From Phycisphaerae bacterium (lineage in GTDB: Bacteria > Planctomycetota > Phycisphaerae > Phycisphaerales > SM1A02): a stretch of DNA of 8,337 nt. Below, one piece after another: positions 1-6,786 of the stretch (position 1 is the first letter of the stretch; every line of letters starts with the position of its first letter). The stretch spans positions 1 to 8,337 of the forward strand of contig PKCT01000285.1 of NCBI GenBank assembly GCA_002862325.1. Reading direction: 5' to 3'. The notes under the pieces were generated by a model, which was not told the origin of the DNA, ran no database searches, and worked only from the letters and a program-made list of their open reading frames with translations. A program made the position numbers and the translations under genes.

Positions 1-836
1 GCCTGCTCGCCGGCGGCGTCGAGCCTCGGCGGCGCACCGGGATCCACGTAGACCGGATAGTCGTACCCATCACGCTGGTAGTCGGTTCGATGGTCGTCGG
101 TCAGACCGAAAGGCGTCACCTGGCCCCATTCGGGACCGAGGAACTCGGGGTAGCCGTTCACACCCACATGGCCCGACTGGTCGACGTAGTAGTCGAGCGC
201 AAGCGGCTGCCAGCGATCCGGAACGGCGATCGACTGCGTCCCGGAGAGCGGTGGAAGCAGAGGATCGTTGAGCGGTACGTACCACTGGTTCGCATAGTCG
301 CCGATCTCGTTCGCCCCATCGGAGAGGCCGAAGAGAACGTAGCTCGCGGCAATCCGGTTCCCGATCGCCGCGGCGGTCTTTCCGGCGGTCGAGAGATCGG
401 ACGGATCGCATCCCAGCTGCACCATGAGCTGGTCGTAGTGGGCGGCCATCGTGGAGAAACCCGGGGAGGTGGTGAAGCGATGCCGAACGAGTCCATAGGC
501 CGCATGGGCGATGACGCGATTTCGGAACGTTTCCACGTCGCGAACCTTCGGTGCCGTTTCGACATGGAGCCACGGCGTGGCGTCGGGATCGAACATCGCC
601 CAGGCGTCCCACATCGCCGCCGAGACATGGAACAGGTTTCGAGCATGGACCACCGGCCGCGCCTGGTCCTTGCGGATGGACTCGAGCAGCATCTCGTTCC
701 ACTGACGAGCGACGGAATCATGTTGGATCAAGCCGAACTGCTCGTTCCCGGCCTTCGCGGCGGGCGTACCCGCGAACATCGCACCCGCGATGATCGCGGG
801 GCTGATCAAGGATCGAATTCCAGGTCGGTGGGGCAT
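1..836 (-). CDS. Secreted vanadium-dependent haloperoxidase-like protein, N-terminal part (cut by window edge)
   Basis: The frame is open from an ATG at 836 to the left edge (278 codons, no stop), so only the N-terminal part is visible. Residues 1-29 look like a Sec signal peptide: basic start, hydrophobic stretch around 9-24, and an Ala-Lys-Ala motif before Gly30. The mature part carries segments I recognise from the vanadium haloperoxidase/DUF6851-like group: RQWNEMLLESIR (44-55), HARNLFHVSAAMWDAW (64-79), GNRIAASYVLFGLSDGANE (159-177), DRWQPL (207-212) and PEWGQVTPFGL (235-245). Members of the PAP2/haloperoxidase superfamily bind vanadate or phosphate through Lys/Arg/His residues in the C-terminal half, which lies outside the window, so halide oxidation cannot be confirmed. 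The start is backed by GAGGAG seven bases upstream. Two other minus-strand frames are open across the same region, but they are Arg/Ser-rich and resemble no family. The gene is divergent to the transporter at 1210. It could also be a catalytically different relative. Confidence 0.8.
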   Translation of the reverse strand, partial: MPHRPGIRSLISPAIIAGAMFAGTPAAKAGNEQFGLIQHDSVARQWNEMLLESIRKDQARPVVHARNLFHVSAAMWDAWAMFDPDATPWLHVETAPKVRDVETFRNRVIAHAAYGLVRHRFTTSPGFSTMAAHYDQLMVQLGCDPSDLSTAGKTAAAIGNRIAASYVLFGLSDGANEIGDYANQWYVPLNDPLLPPLSGTQSIAVPDRWQPLALDYYVDQSGHVGVNGYPEFLGPEWGQVTPFGLTDDHRTDYQRDGYDYPVYVDPGAPPRLDAAGEQ

Positions 837-843
837 GACTGAT

Positions 844-849
844 CTCCTC
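844..849 (-). promoter_or_regulatory. Ribosome binding site of the haloperoxidase-like gene
   Basis: The minus strand reads GAGGAG seven bases before the ATG at 836. It is the best Shine-Dalgarno match at any start in this window and fixes the start codon of the left-hand gene. Confidence 0.75.
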
Positions 850-889
850 GGTTGGTTCTTCCCGAGCCCTGACGGGGCGTCGGACAGAA

Positions 890-903
890 ACTTCCGGAGA
901 AGT
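890..903. repeat. Short perfect inverted repeat in the haloperoxidase leader
   Basis: ACTTC-CGGA-GAAGT is a five-base-pair perfect hairpin with a four-base loop. It lies 54-67 bases upstream of the haloperoxidase start codon, so it may be in its 5' leader or be a small operator. No T-run follows it, so it is not a terminator. A stem this short can arise by chance. Confidence 0.3.
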
Positions 904-951
904 CCCGTCGGCCTCACAGCCTCCGCTGAAAAAGCCGAAAAACCGTCCTGC

Positions 952-967
952 GTCCCCGGAACGGGAC
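952..967. repeat. Short inverted repeat in the divergent intergenic region
   Basis: GTCCC-CGGAAC-GGGAC forms a five-base-pair stem with a six-base loop. The same right arm could also pair with GTCCCG at 902-907. It has no T-run and no known motif, so it is recorded only as a visible structure in the shared promoter region. Confidence 0.25.
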
Positions 968-1185
968 CCGAGGCACCTGAATCGGGATGTGCAAGCGATG
1001 GAGATCGCTCCGAAGGGGCTCCCCAACCGGACCCGATCGACGAATCGCGGCACCACCGGAGGCGATCGACAGGGCATCGGAAAAACCAGCCTCCGGCCCG
1101 AGATCGGTGACCGGAGAAGATGCCCCACGGTGGATCCTCGAAGCTCGCGCACCGATGTTCGGAAGACACGCTCAGACCATGAATT

Positions 1186-1194
1186 TGAGATACT
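1186..1194 (+). promoter_or_regulatory. Possible extended -10 element for the transporter gene
   Basis: TGAGATACT resembles an extended -10 element (TG-n then a hexamer matching TATAAT at 4 of 6 positions). It lies in the only AT-richer patch of the intergenic region. Transcription would begin about 1200, leaving a leader of roughly ten bases. That would fit the absence of a Shine-Dalgarno sequence before the ATG at 1210. No properly spaced -35 box is visible, so this is speculative. Confidence 0.22.
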
Positions 1195-1209
1195 CGGCAA
1201 GCCTCGTCC

Positions 1210-3909
1210 ATGCCACGTTCAACCCAGAAAACCTCCAGTTCCAGTGACCGTCTCGTGATCGGTCGGCTGATTCAACGAGGGGCGACCGCGATCGTCGTTC
1301 TCGCGTTGCTGGTGGCCATTCTCGGTGGATACGCGGCGGCACGTTTTCTCCAGCTCGACGCGGACACGAACAATCTCATCGCCGACGACCGCCCCTTCAT
1401 GGCACCGTTTCGCGCGTGGATCGAGGAATTCGGCGATCTCGAGTTCATCTACGTGGTCGTGGACCCGGTGGACGCATCCGAAGCCGAAGCGGATCGAGTC
1501 GTCGATCTGCTGGTAGACCGGCTTCGCGAGATTCCCGAACTCCCCGAGGTGCAGGGTTGGGTCACGGCGGATGAACAATGGCGTCTCGGCACCTGGTCGA
1601 TGTCGGAGTCGGATCTGGAGGGTCTCGTTAGGGCGGGTGACGCCACCGGTCTTCTCGCCTCGGAGACGTCCAACGCGGCCATCCTCGCCGAGGGCATGCG
1701 ACGCATCGGTCGCGTTTCGGACGTCCGCGCGCTCGATCTCGACGATGCCGCTCGAATTGAGAACGCCGCCGGCGGCGTCCTGCTTCTCGAGTCGATCGCC
1801 GCGACCCGACTCGAGGACGTCGCGGAACTGGCCACCCCCTCCGACTTCGCGTTGGCCCGGTCTCTGGAACGGGAGTACCTCGTCAACCCGGATGGAAGGC
1901 TCCGCTTCGTCGAGATCATGCCACGCAAGGACTTCGGCACCCTCGCAGCGATCGAAGGTCCCCTCGCCGCGATTCGGAAGGTACTGGTCGACGTCGGGCG
2001 AACCCATCCTGAGGTCGACATTGGCCTGACGGGCAAACCGGTGCTGCAGGCGGACGAACTCGCGACGAGTGACGCCGACATGACTCGCTGTGCCGCCGCG
2101 GCCTTCGCGATCATCGCGATCCTGTTCATCTGGATGTTCAGAGGAATCGTACGGCCATTACTGATCGTGATCGCCTTCGCATGCGCCTTCGGCTGGACCT
2201 ACGGCGCAGCCACTCTGCTCGTCGGGCGACTGAATCTGCTCTCGATCGTGTTCATGCTGGTGCTGGTGGGCGTCGGACTGGACTACGGCGTCCACATCGT
2301 GAGCCGCTGGTTGGAATCGAGACGGTCGGGGACATCGCGGGAGAAGGCGCTCGACGAGGTGGTCCGCACCGCCGGGGTCGGCAATCTCTTCGGAGCGACG
2401 ACGAGCGCCGGTGTGTTTCTCCTTGCTCTGCTGACCGATTTCGGCGGTCTGCGCGAGCTTGGATTGATCGCCGGCGTCGGTCTGATCCTGTGCATGATCG
2501 CGATGTGCGTGGTCCTGCCGAGTCTTCTGTATCTGAGCGATCGCGGTCGCGAGTCTTCCGACGTCGCGGTCGATGGAGCGACGACCGAGCGTCACGGTGG
2601 AGACAACGCTTCTCGGGGGTCCGGATGGGTGCTCGTCGTGGGAACGCTGGCGACCGGTCTGCTCGCGTTCGCTGTGTACGAGGAGGCTCGATTCGAGGAC
2701 AACCTCCTCGAGCTCCAGGCGGAGGGCCTGGAGAGCGTCGAGTGGGAGCACCGCGTCCTCGAGGATTCGAGCAGCGCGTCCTGGTTCGCGGCATCGATCG
2801 CCGACTCGATCGCGCAGGTCGAGGAGATCACGGAACGAGCTCGCACCGAACCCGCGATCGGAGCGGTTCGAAGCGTGCTCGATCTCATTGCGCCACCCAC
2901 TCCGGCCCGTGATCGACTCCGGGCCACCTTCGTGGCGAACGCGATGCCAGTCGAGCCGCGCGGCGTCCGACCTCCGGCCACGAAGATCGACGCGACCAGC
3001 CTTCGCCGGGCGAGCGACCGGGTCCGAACCCTGGCCCGGAACGCTCGTTCCGTGGATCCCTCCGGCGCCACCCGCCTCGACGCGCTCGCGAGTCGACTTC
3101 GAGCGCTCTCGGAGGCGTTCCGGACCGCGACGTCGCAGCAAGGAGGGATCGTGGGACGAAGGGCCGCGGTCGAGGCGACCAGGGCCCGGGTACGGCACGC
3201 GATCGAGATGCTTAGATCGGGCGCCGAAACGCCCCTGCGCGATGTCCTTCCGGAGGCGGTCCGGAAGCGACTGATGGCCGGGAGTGGACGCTTCCTCGTC
3301 TCCCTCGTTCCGGCCGGCGACGTCTGGAATCCGGAAGGGATGGCGAGCTTCGTCGAAGCGGTGCGAAGGGTCGATCCCGACGTCACCGGTGTACCGATCA
3401 CCCAGTACGAGTCGCTGCGCGACATGCGTCGCTCCTTCATCACCATGGGACTCCTCTCCCTGGTCCTCGTCACCATCCTGGTGTGGGCGGACTTCCGATC
3501 GATCAAAGCGACGTTGGTGACGATGATCGCCCTCCTGGTGGGGCTCGTCTGGACGGTTGGCATCGCCGCGATGGTGGGCGTGTCCTTCAACGTCGCCAAC
3601 TTCTTCGCAATCCCGATCCTGCTCGGACTCGGCGTGGACAGTGGGATCCACCTCATGCACCGACTTCGAGAGACCTCGGGAGCGTCGATCTCGGGAACCG
3701 CCAAGGCGGTGGTCATCACCGCGATCACCACCGGCATTGGATTCGGCTCTCTGATCTTCGCGAATCACCGCGGCCTGCAGAGCCTCGGCGCGCTCATGGC
3801 GATCGGGAGCCTCTGCTGCCTCGCCAGTACGTTGGTTCTTCTTCCATCGCTCGCGCGACGGCTCCGTGCGTGCGGCGACGAAGCCCTGAGCGCCGGCGAG
3901 TCGGCCTAG
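1210..3909 (+). CDS. RND-superfamily MMPL/HpnN-like membrane transporter
   Basis: An 899-residue inner-membrane protein with the duplicated RND layout. There is one helix at about 22-45, a first periplasmic domain to about 292, five helices at about 295-445, a cytoplasmic linker, a helix at about 473-491, a second periplasmic domain to about 741, and five more helices at about 743-890. Each half has the family's intramembrane motif: GLDYGVH at 356-362 and GVDSGIH at 808-814, so D358 and D810 are likely proton-relay residues. Length and layout match MMPL exporters, including the hopanoid-associated HpnN group, which move lipids or other hydrophobic molecules using the proton gradient. The substrate cannot be read from the sequence, and no hopanoid gene is nearby. 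The second periplasmic domain contains a long Arg/Ala-rich, probably helical stretch at about 595-680. An in-frame TGA at 1186-1188 rules out a longer N-terminus. No clear Shine-Dalgarno precedes the ATG. The gene stands alone on this strand. Confidence 0.9.
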   Translation: MPRSTQKTSSSSDRLVIGRLIQRGATAIVVLALLVAILGGYAAARFLQLDADTNNLIADDRPFMAPFRAWIEEFGDLEFIYVVVDPVDASEAEADRVVDLLVDRLREIPELPEVQGWVTADEQWRLGTWSMSESDLEGLVRAGDATGLLASETSNAAILAEGMRRIGRVSDVRALDLDDAARIENAAGGVLLLESIAATRLEDVAELATPSDFALARSLEREYLVNPDGRLRFVEIMPRKDFGTLAAIEGPLAAIRKVLVDVGRTHPEVDIGLTGKPVLQADELATSDADMTRCAAAAFAIIAILFIWMFRGIVRPLLIVIAFACAFGWTYGAATLLVGRLNLLSIVFMLVLVGVGLDYGVHIVSRWLESRRSGTSREKALDEVVRTAGVGNLFGATTSAGVFLLALLTDFGGLRELGLIAGVGLILCMIAMCVVLPSLLYLSDRGRESSDVAVDGATTERHGGDNASRGSGWVLVVGTLATGLLAFAVYEEARFEDNLLELQAEGLESVEWEHRVLEDSSSASWFAASIADSIAQVEEITERARTEPAIGAVRSVLDLIAPPTPARDRLRATFVANAMPVEPRGVRPPATKIDATSLRRASDRVRTLARNARSVDPSGATRLDALASRLRALSEAFRTATSQQGGIVGRRAAVEATRARVRHAIEMLRSGAETPLRDVLPEAVRKRLMAGSGRFLVSLVPAGDVWNPEGMASFVEAVRRVDPDVTGVPITQYESLRDMRRSFITMGLLSLVLVTILVWADFRSIKATLVTMIALLVGLVWTVGIAAMVGVSFNVANFFAIPILLGLGVDSGIHLMHRLRETSGASISGTAKAVVITAITTGIGFGSLIFANHRGLQSLGALMAIGSLCCLASTLVLLPSLARRLRACGDEALSAGESA
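3906..3909. other. Shared CTAG: overlapping stop codons of convergent genes
   Basis: The transporter ends with TAG at 3907-3909 on the plus strand, and the helicase ends with TAG reading 3908-3906 on the minus strand. Both stops sit in one four-base CTAG palindrome, so there is no intergenic space and no terminator hairpin between the genes. Confidence 0.85.
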
Positions 3910-6002
3910 TCGAGCGCGTCGAATCCGCCGGGGAACGACTCGCCGTCCTCGGAGATCCAGTCGTCGAAGACCTCCTCCGAACCTGGGTCGATCATCGGGG
4001 GATCCAGCTGATCCACGACCACACCCTCGGGGATGGCCGCGAGGAACGCCCGCCCGTAGCCCTTGGTCGCGATTCGTGGATCCAGGACGACGACGCGTCC
4101 CTCGTCGTCCGCCGATCGAATCAGCCTTCCGATCCCCTGCTTGAACCGAATCACGGCGCGGGGCACCTGATCCTCGAAGAAAGGCTTCCCCCCCGCCGCC
4201 TCGATCATCTCGTGTCGGGCCTGGACGATCGGCCGATCTGGAACGTCGAAGGGAAGTCGGGTGATGATGACGTTTCGCAGACCTCGCCCCCGGACGTCGA
4301 CGCCCTGCCAGAAGGTCGACACGCCGAAGAGAACCGCTCGATCGTCCTCCCTGAAACGCTGCAGAAGAAGGCTCCGAGGCATGGATCGATCCTGGACCAG
4401 AACCTGGTGACCCGCCTCCTCCAGCCTCTCCCGCCCGCCGTCCGCGGCCTGCCGCATCGCCTGGTTGCTGGTGAAGAGGACGAAGGCTCCACCGTCGGTC
4501 GCGCGAACCTGCTCGACGATCCGATCCACCAGCCGCTCCTGGTAGGCCGCGTCCCGCGGATCCGGAAGGTGTGGATCGACCAGGACCCGCATCTGCCTCG
4601 CGAAGTCGAAGGGCGATCCGACCTGGAGCGTCTGCGCATCCTCCGCCCCCAGACGCGAGGTGGCGAGTGAGAAGTCCTCCGCACCGGTGGCCAGGGTCGC
4701 GCTCGTGCACACCACGGCCCCCTCGCGACCGAAGAGATGCTCGCGAAGAATCGGTGCAACGTCGACCGCGGCACAGGCGAGGGTGATCGAACCGCGATCC
4801 CGACCGCCCCGACGCCCCGGCGTCGTGTCCACCCAGTAGACGCATCCCTCGATGGCCTGGTCGATGAGCATCGATGCCGACTCGGCGATCTCCGCCGCTC
4901 GACCTGCGAGCGAACCGAGTTCCATCTCGGTCGTCTCGTCCGTCGTCTCGGCTCGGAGCAGCTTCAACGCCGAGGCGAGCTTCTTCAACGCCGGCGTGAG
5001 CGGATTCGGAAACAGGTCTGAACCCACCATTCGTCCCGATGCGTTTCCGGGACGCGCTCTCCAGGTCGAGACCTCGTCGAAGAAGGCGTTCGCGGCCGCC
5101 TCGGCGTCGTGCCGCGCGAAGATCGCGTCCCGCAACGCCTCCCGGTCGCCCATGGTCGACTGAAGCGTCGCGAGCACGCCTCGATTCGTCCGATCGGAGA
5201 TCAACATCCGCAGAAGATGTCGCACCCGTCCCTCGGAGACCCGGAGACCGAAGTGCTCCGCGGCGACGTCCTCGATGGTGTGCGCTTCATCGAGGATGAC
5301 GTGGCGATACGGAGGAAGGAATCCGGCACCGCGGATCCGAAGCGCGAGGTCGCTGAAGAACAGCGCGTGGTTGCACACCAGGAGGTCGGCGTTCTCCATC
5401 CTGCGACGGGCCGACTGGTAGAAACACTCGTCGTGGGTCGGACATCGACGCCCGAGACAGTTGCCGCTCTCGCTCTGCACGTGATCCCACACGCTCCGCC
5501 GATCGAGCTGCGGAAGTGTCGCGAGCGTCCCGTCGGACGTCCTCGACGCCCAGTGCTCGATCTGCTGGAGGGAATGGCGATCCTCGTCGGCCAGCAACCG
5601 GGTCTCCCGCTCGACGGCGAGTCGGAGTCGGCGCTTGGACAGGTAGTTCGCACGCCCCTTGACCAGCACCGCCGTGAACTCGTCGGGCACCACCGCGCGC
5701 AGAAGCGGGAGGTCCTGGTCCATCAACTGTTCCTGCAGACTGATGGTGTGCGTGCACACCACGATCTTCTCCTCGCGATGGGCCAGAAGCTGGGCGATCG
5801 CGGGAAGGAGATAGGCGAAGCTCTTGCCGGTTCCGGTCCCCGCCTCGACGAAGAGCCGCTCGTTTCGGGAGAGGGTCCGCTCCACCGCGGTCGCCATCTC
5901 GACCTGCTGCGGCCTCGGCTCGAAGCCGGGAAGCCGACGGGCGATCGGACCGCCTTCGGCCAGGAGATTTGAGACGGGAGGCAGCATCTTCGCCCTCAGC
6001 AT
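3906..6002 (-). CDS. dinG: DinG/XPD-family ATP-dependent DNA helicase (superfamily 2)
   Basis: A 698-residue protein with all core motifs of the DinG/YoaA/XPD-like 5'-3' helicases, which unwind DNA and resolve R-loops or damaged replication intermediates in the cytoplasm. Visible motifs, in order, are RPQQ at 30-33 (Q-like motif), Walker A EAGTGTGKS at 53-61, TISLQEQL at 86-93, DEAH at 238-241, CTSATL at 432-437, FWQGVD at 564-569 and the arginine-finger motif QGIGRLIR at 622-629. The Fe-S domain keeps three cysteines with the usual spacing (C182-x4-C187-x5-C193), but the first ligand position in KGRANYLS is Ser122. There is no N-terminal exonuclease domain, unlike the DinG of Firmicutes. The C-terminal tail is acidic. 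The gene follows rsmG by nine bases. The ATG at 6002 has no Shine-Dalgarno; an in-frame ATG at 5987 (M6) has GAGGG five bases upstream and may be the true start. Confidence 0.92.
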   Translation of the reverse strand: MLRAKMLPPVSNLLAEGGPIARRLPGFEPRPQQVEMATAVERTLSRNERLFVEAGTGTGKSFAYLLPAIAQLLAHREEKIVVCTHTISLQEQLMDQDLPLLRAVVPDEFTAVLVKGRANYLSKRRLRLAVERETRLLADEDRHSLQQIEHWASRTSDGTLATLPQLDRRSVWDHVQSESGNCLGRRCPTHDECFYQSARRRMENADLLVCNHALFFSDLALRIRGAGFLPPYRHVILDEAHTIEDVAAEHFGLRVSEGRVRHLLRMLISDRTNRGVLATLQSTMGDREALRDAIFARHDAEAAANAFFDEVSTWRARPGNASGRMVGSDLFPNPLTPALKKLASALKLLRAETTDETTEMELGSLAGRAAEIAESASMLIDQAIEGCVYWVDTTPGRRGGRDRGSITLACAAVDVAPILREHLFGREGAVVCTSATLATGAEDFSLATSRLGAEDAQTLQVGSPFDFARQMRVLVDPHLPDPRDAAYQERLVDRIVEQVRATDGGAFVLFTSNQAMRQAADGGRERLEEAGHQVLVQDRSMPRSLLLQRFREDDRAVLFGVSTFWQGVDVRGRGLRNVIITRLPFDVPDRPIVQARHEMIEAAGGKPFFEDQVPRAVIRFKQGIGRLIRSADDEGRVVVLDPRIATKGYGRAFLAAIPEGVVVDQLDPPMIDPGSEEVFDDWISEDGESFPGGFDALD
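5993..5997 (-). promoter_or_regulatory. Candidate ribosome binding site favouring the inner helicase start (M6)
   Basis: GAGGG on the minus strand lies five bases before the in-frame ATG at 5987 and inside the longer reading that begins at 6002. It is the only purine-rich match near either start, so the protein may be 693 rather than 698 residues. Confidence 0.4.
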
Positions 6003-6011
6003 AGGGCGGGT

Positions 6012-6752
6012 TCAGCCGAGTGGCTTGCGTTTCGGTTCACCGACCTCTCGGGGATACGCTCGCGGGACGGCGCGACGCTTGCCCAGTACCACGATCCGCC
6101 CGGTCTCCGTCGGCACGACCTCCCGACATTCGGCGTGGAGGAGGTACAGCGCCTGCTTCGCCTCGAGCAGCTCCTCCTCGGCCCGTGCCCCCTTGATGGC
6201 CAGAATCGTGCCGTCGACTCGTGAGAGCGGGACGAGGTACTCCGCAAGGATCGGCAGCGGGCCCACCGCTCTGCTCGTCACGAGATCGTAGATCTCGCGA
6301 TGGTCCGGATCGCGTCCGACGCGCTCCGCGCGGTCGTTGACCACCGTCACCGCGGACAGCCCGAGCCCGGCCGCGGTGTCTCGAAGGAAGTCCGCCTTCT
6401 TGCCCGTGGCCTCGATCAGGACCACGGAGAGACTCGGATCGATGCAGGCGAGGACGAGGCCGGGAAGACCGCCCCCCGACCCCACGTCCACGAGTCTGGG
6501 TCGCCGATTCGCCGCCTCCGCGGCGGCCGTCGCCGCCGCGACCCAGGGAAGGAGCGTGAGACTGTCCAGGACGTGACGCCGCCAGGCATCGATGGGATCA
6601 CGCACGGCGGTGAGGTTCATGCGTCGATTCGCCTCGTAGAGGCGTGCGATGAATCCGGCGAGACGATCGAGATCACCCGGATCGAACTCGACCCCGAGAC
6701 TCGCCGCGGCATCGATGAAGTCGGAGGGTGGTGGGGTGGCGTGTTCGGCCAT
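6012..6752 (-). CDS. rsmG: 16S rRNA (guanine-527 N7)-methyltransferase RsmG (GidB)
   Basis: A 246-residue Rossmann-fold methyltransferase that transfers a methyl group from S-adenosylmethionine to N7 of G527 (E. coli numbering) in the 530 loop of 16S rRNA. Its loss in other bacteria gives low-level streptomycin resistance. Family signatures are all present: NLTAVRDPIDAWRRHVLDSL at 46-65, the SAM-binding glycine loop VDVGSGGGLPG at 88-98, acidic Glu114 at the end of the next strand, TSRAV at 159-163, IKG at 186-188, and the C-terminal YPREVGEPKRKPL at 233-245. An Ala-rich insert at 71-81 precedes the SAM loop. Length is slightly above the E. coli protein. It starts 34 bases after the rodA stop and ends nine bases before the helicase start, which suggests co-transcription. 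No strong Shine-Dalgarno precedes the ATG at 6752, and another ATG ten bases upstream is out of frame. Confidence 0.96.
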   Translation of the reverse strand: MAEHATPPPSDFIDAAASLGVEFDPGDLDRLAGFIARLYEANRRMNLTAVRDPIDAWRRHVLDSLTLLPWVAAATAAAEAANRRPRLVDVGSGGGLPGLVLACIDPSLSVVLIEATGKKADFLRDTAAGLGLSAVTVVNDRAERVGRDPDHREIYDLVTSRAVGPLPILAEYLVPLSRVDGTILAIKGARAEEELLEAKQALYLLHAECREVVPTETGRIVVLGKRRAVPRAYPREVGEPKRKPLG

Positions 6753-6786
6753 TCGACCACATGTACCACACCTGCGCCCCGCGGAC

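Larger units (their letters stand above)
837..1209. other. Divergent intergenic region without a gene
   Basis: This 373-base stretch separates two divergent genes and should hold both of their promoters. Open frames crossing it are short or overlap the ends of the flanking genes and have no recognisable protein character. I see small inverted repeats (866-878, 890-903, 952-967), short T-runs on the minus strand near 926-943, and an AT-richer island at 1178-1194 just before the transporter start. I could not identify a convincing -35/-10 pair on either strand, a riboswitch or an RNA gene. Confidence 0.6.

Noticed and set aside
90..842. A 250-codon plus-strand frame opposite the haloperoxidase.
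   Set aside because: It is antisense to the minus-strand frame that has a signal peptide, a good ribosome site and family motifs; its own product looks random.
937..1095. Possible direct repeats AGCCTCCG (919-926, 1088-1095) and GAAAAACC (937-944, 1080-1087).
   Set aside because: Only eight bases each and in opposite order at the two places, so chance is sufficient.
718..1200. A 160-codon minus-strand frame covering the intergenic region.
   Set aside because: It runs out of frame into the haloperoxidase gene and has no ribosome site or recognisable protein character.
990..1258. Short plus-strand frames leading into the transporter start.
   Set aside because: They overlap the transporter start in other frames, are 86-106 residues of low-complexity charged sequence, and have no Shine-Dalgarno.
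2592..3737. A 381-codon minus-strand frame inside the transporter gene.
   Set aside because: It is antisense to a well-supported gene and has Ser/Arg-rich composition with no recognisable motif.
3483..4670. A 395-codon plus-strand frame crossing the transporter end and the helicase.
   Set aside because: Shadow frame: Arg/Asp/Pro-rich and lying over clear transporter and helicase motifs.
2158..4845. An 895-codon open frame on the minus strand running across the transporter and helicase genes.
   Set aside because: It is antisense to one real gene and out of frame with another. Its product is extremely rich in Arg, Gly, Asp and Ser with no domain or membrane pattern, as expected for shadow frames in GC-rich DNA.
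6753..6786. Near-palindromic sequence around ACATGT in the rodA-rsmG gap.
   Set aside because: The symmetric core is only six bases, with no stem long enough for a terminator and no T-run.
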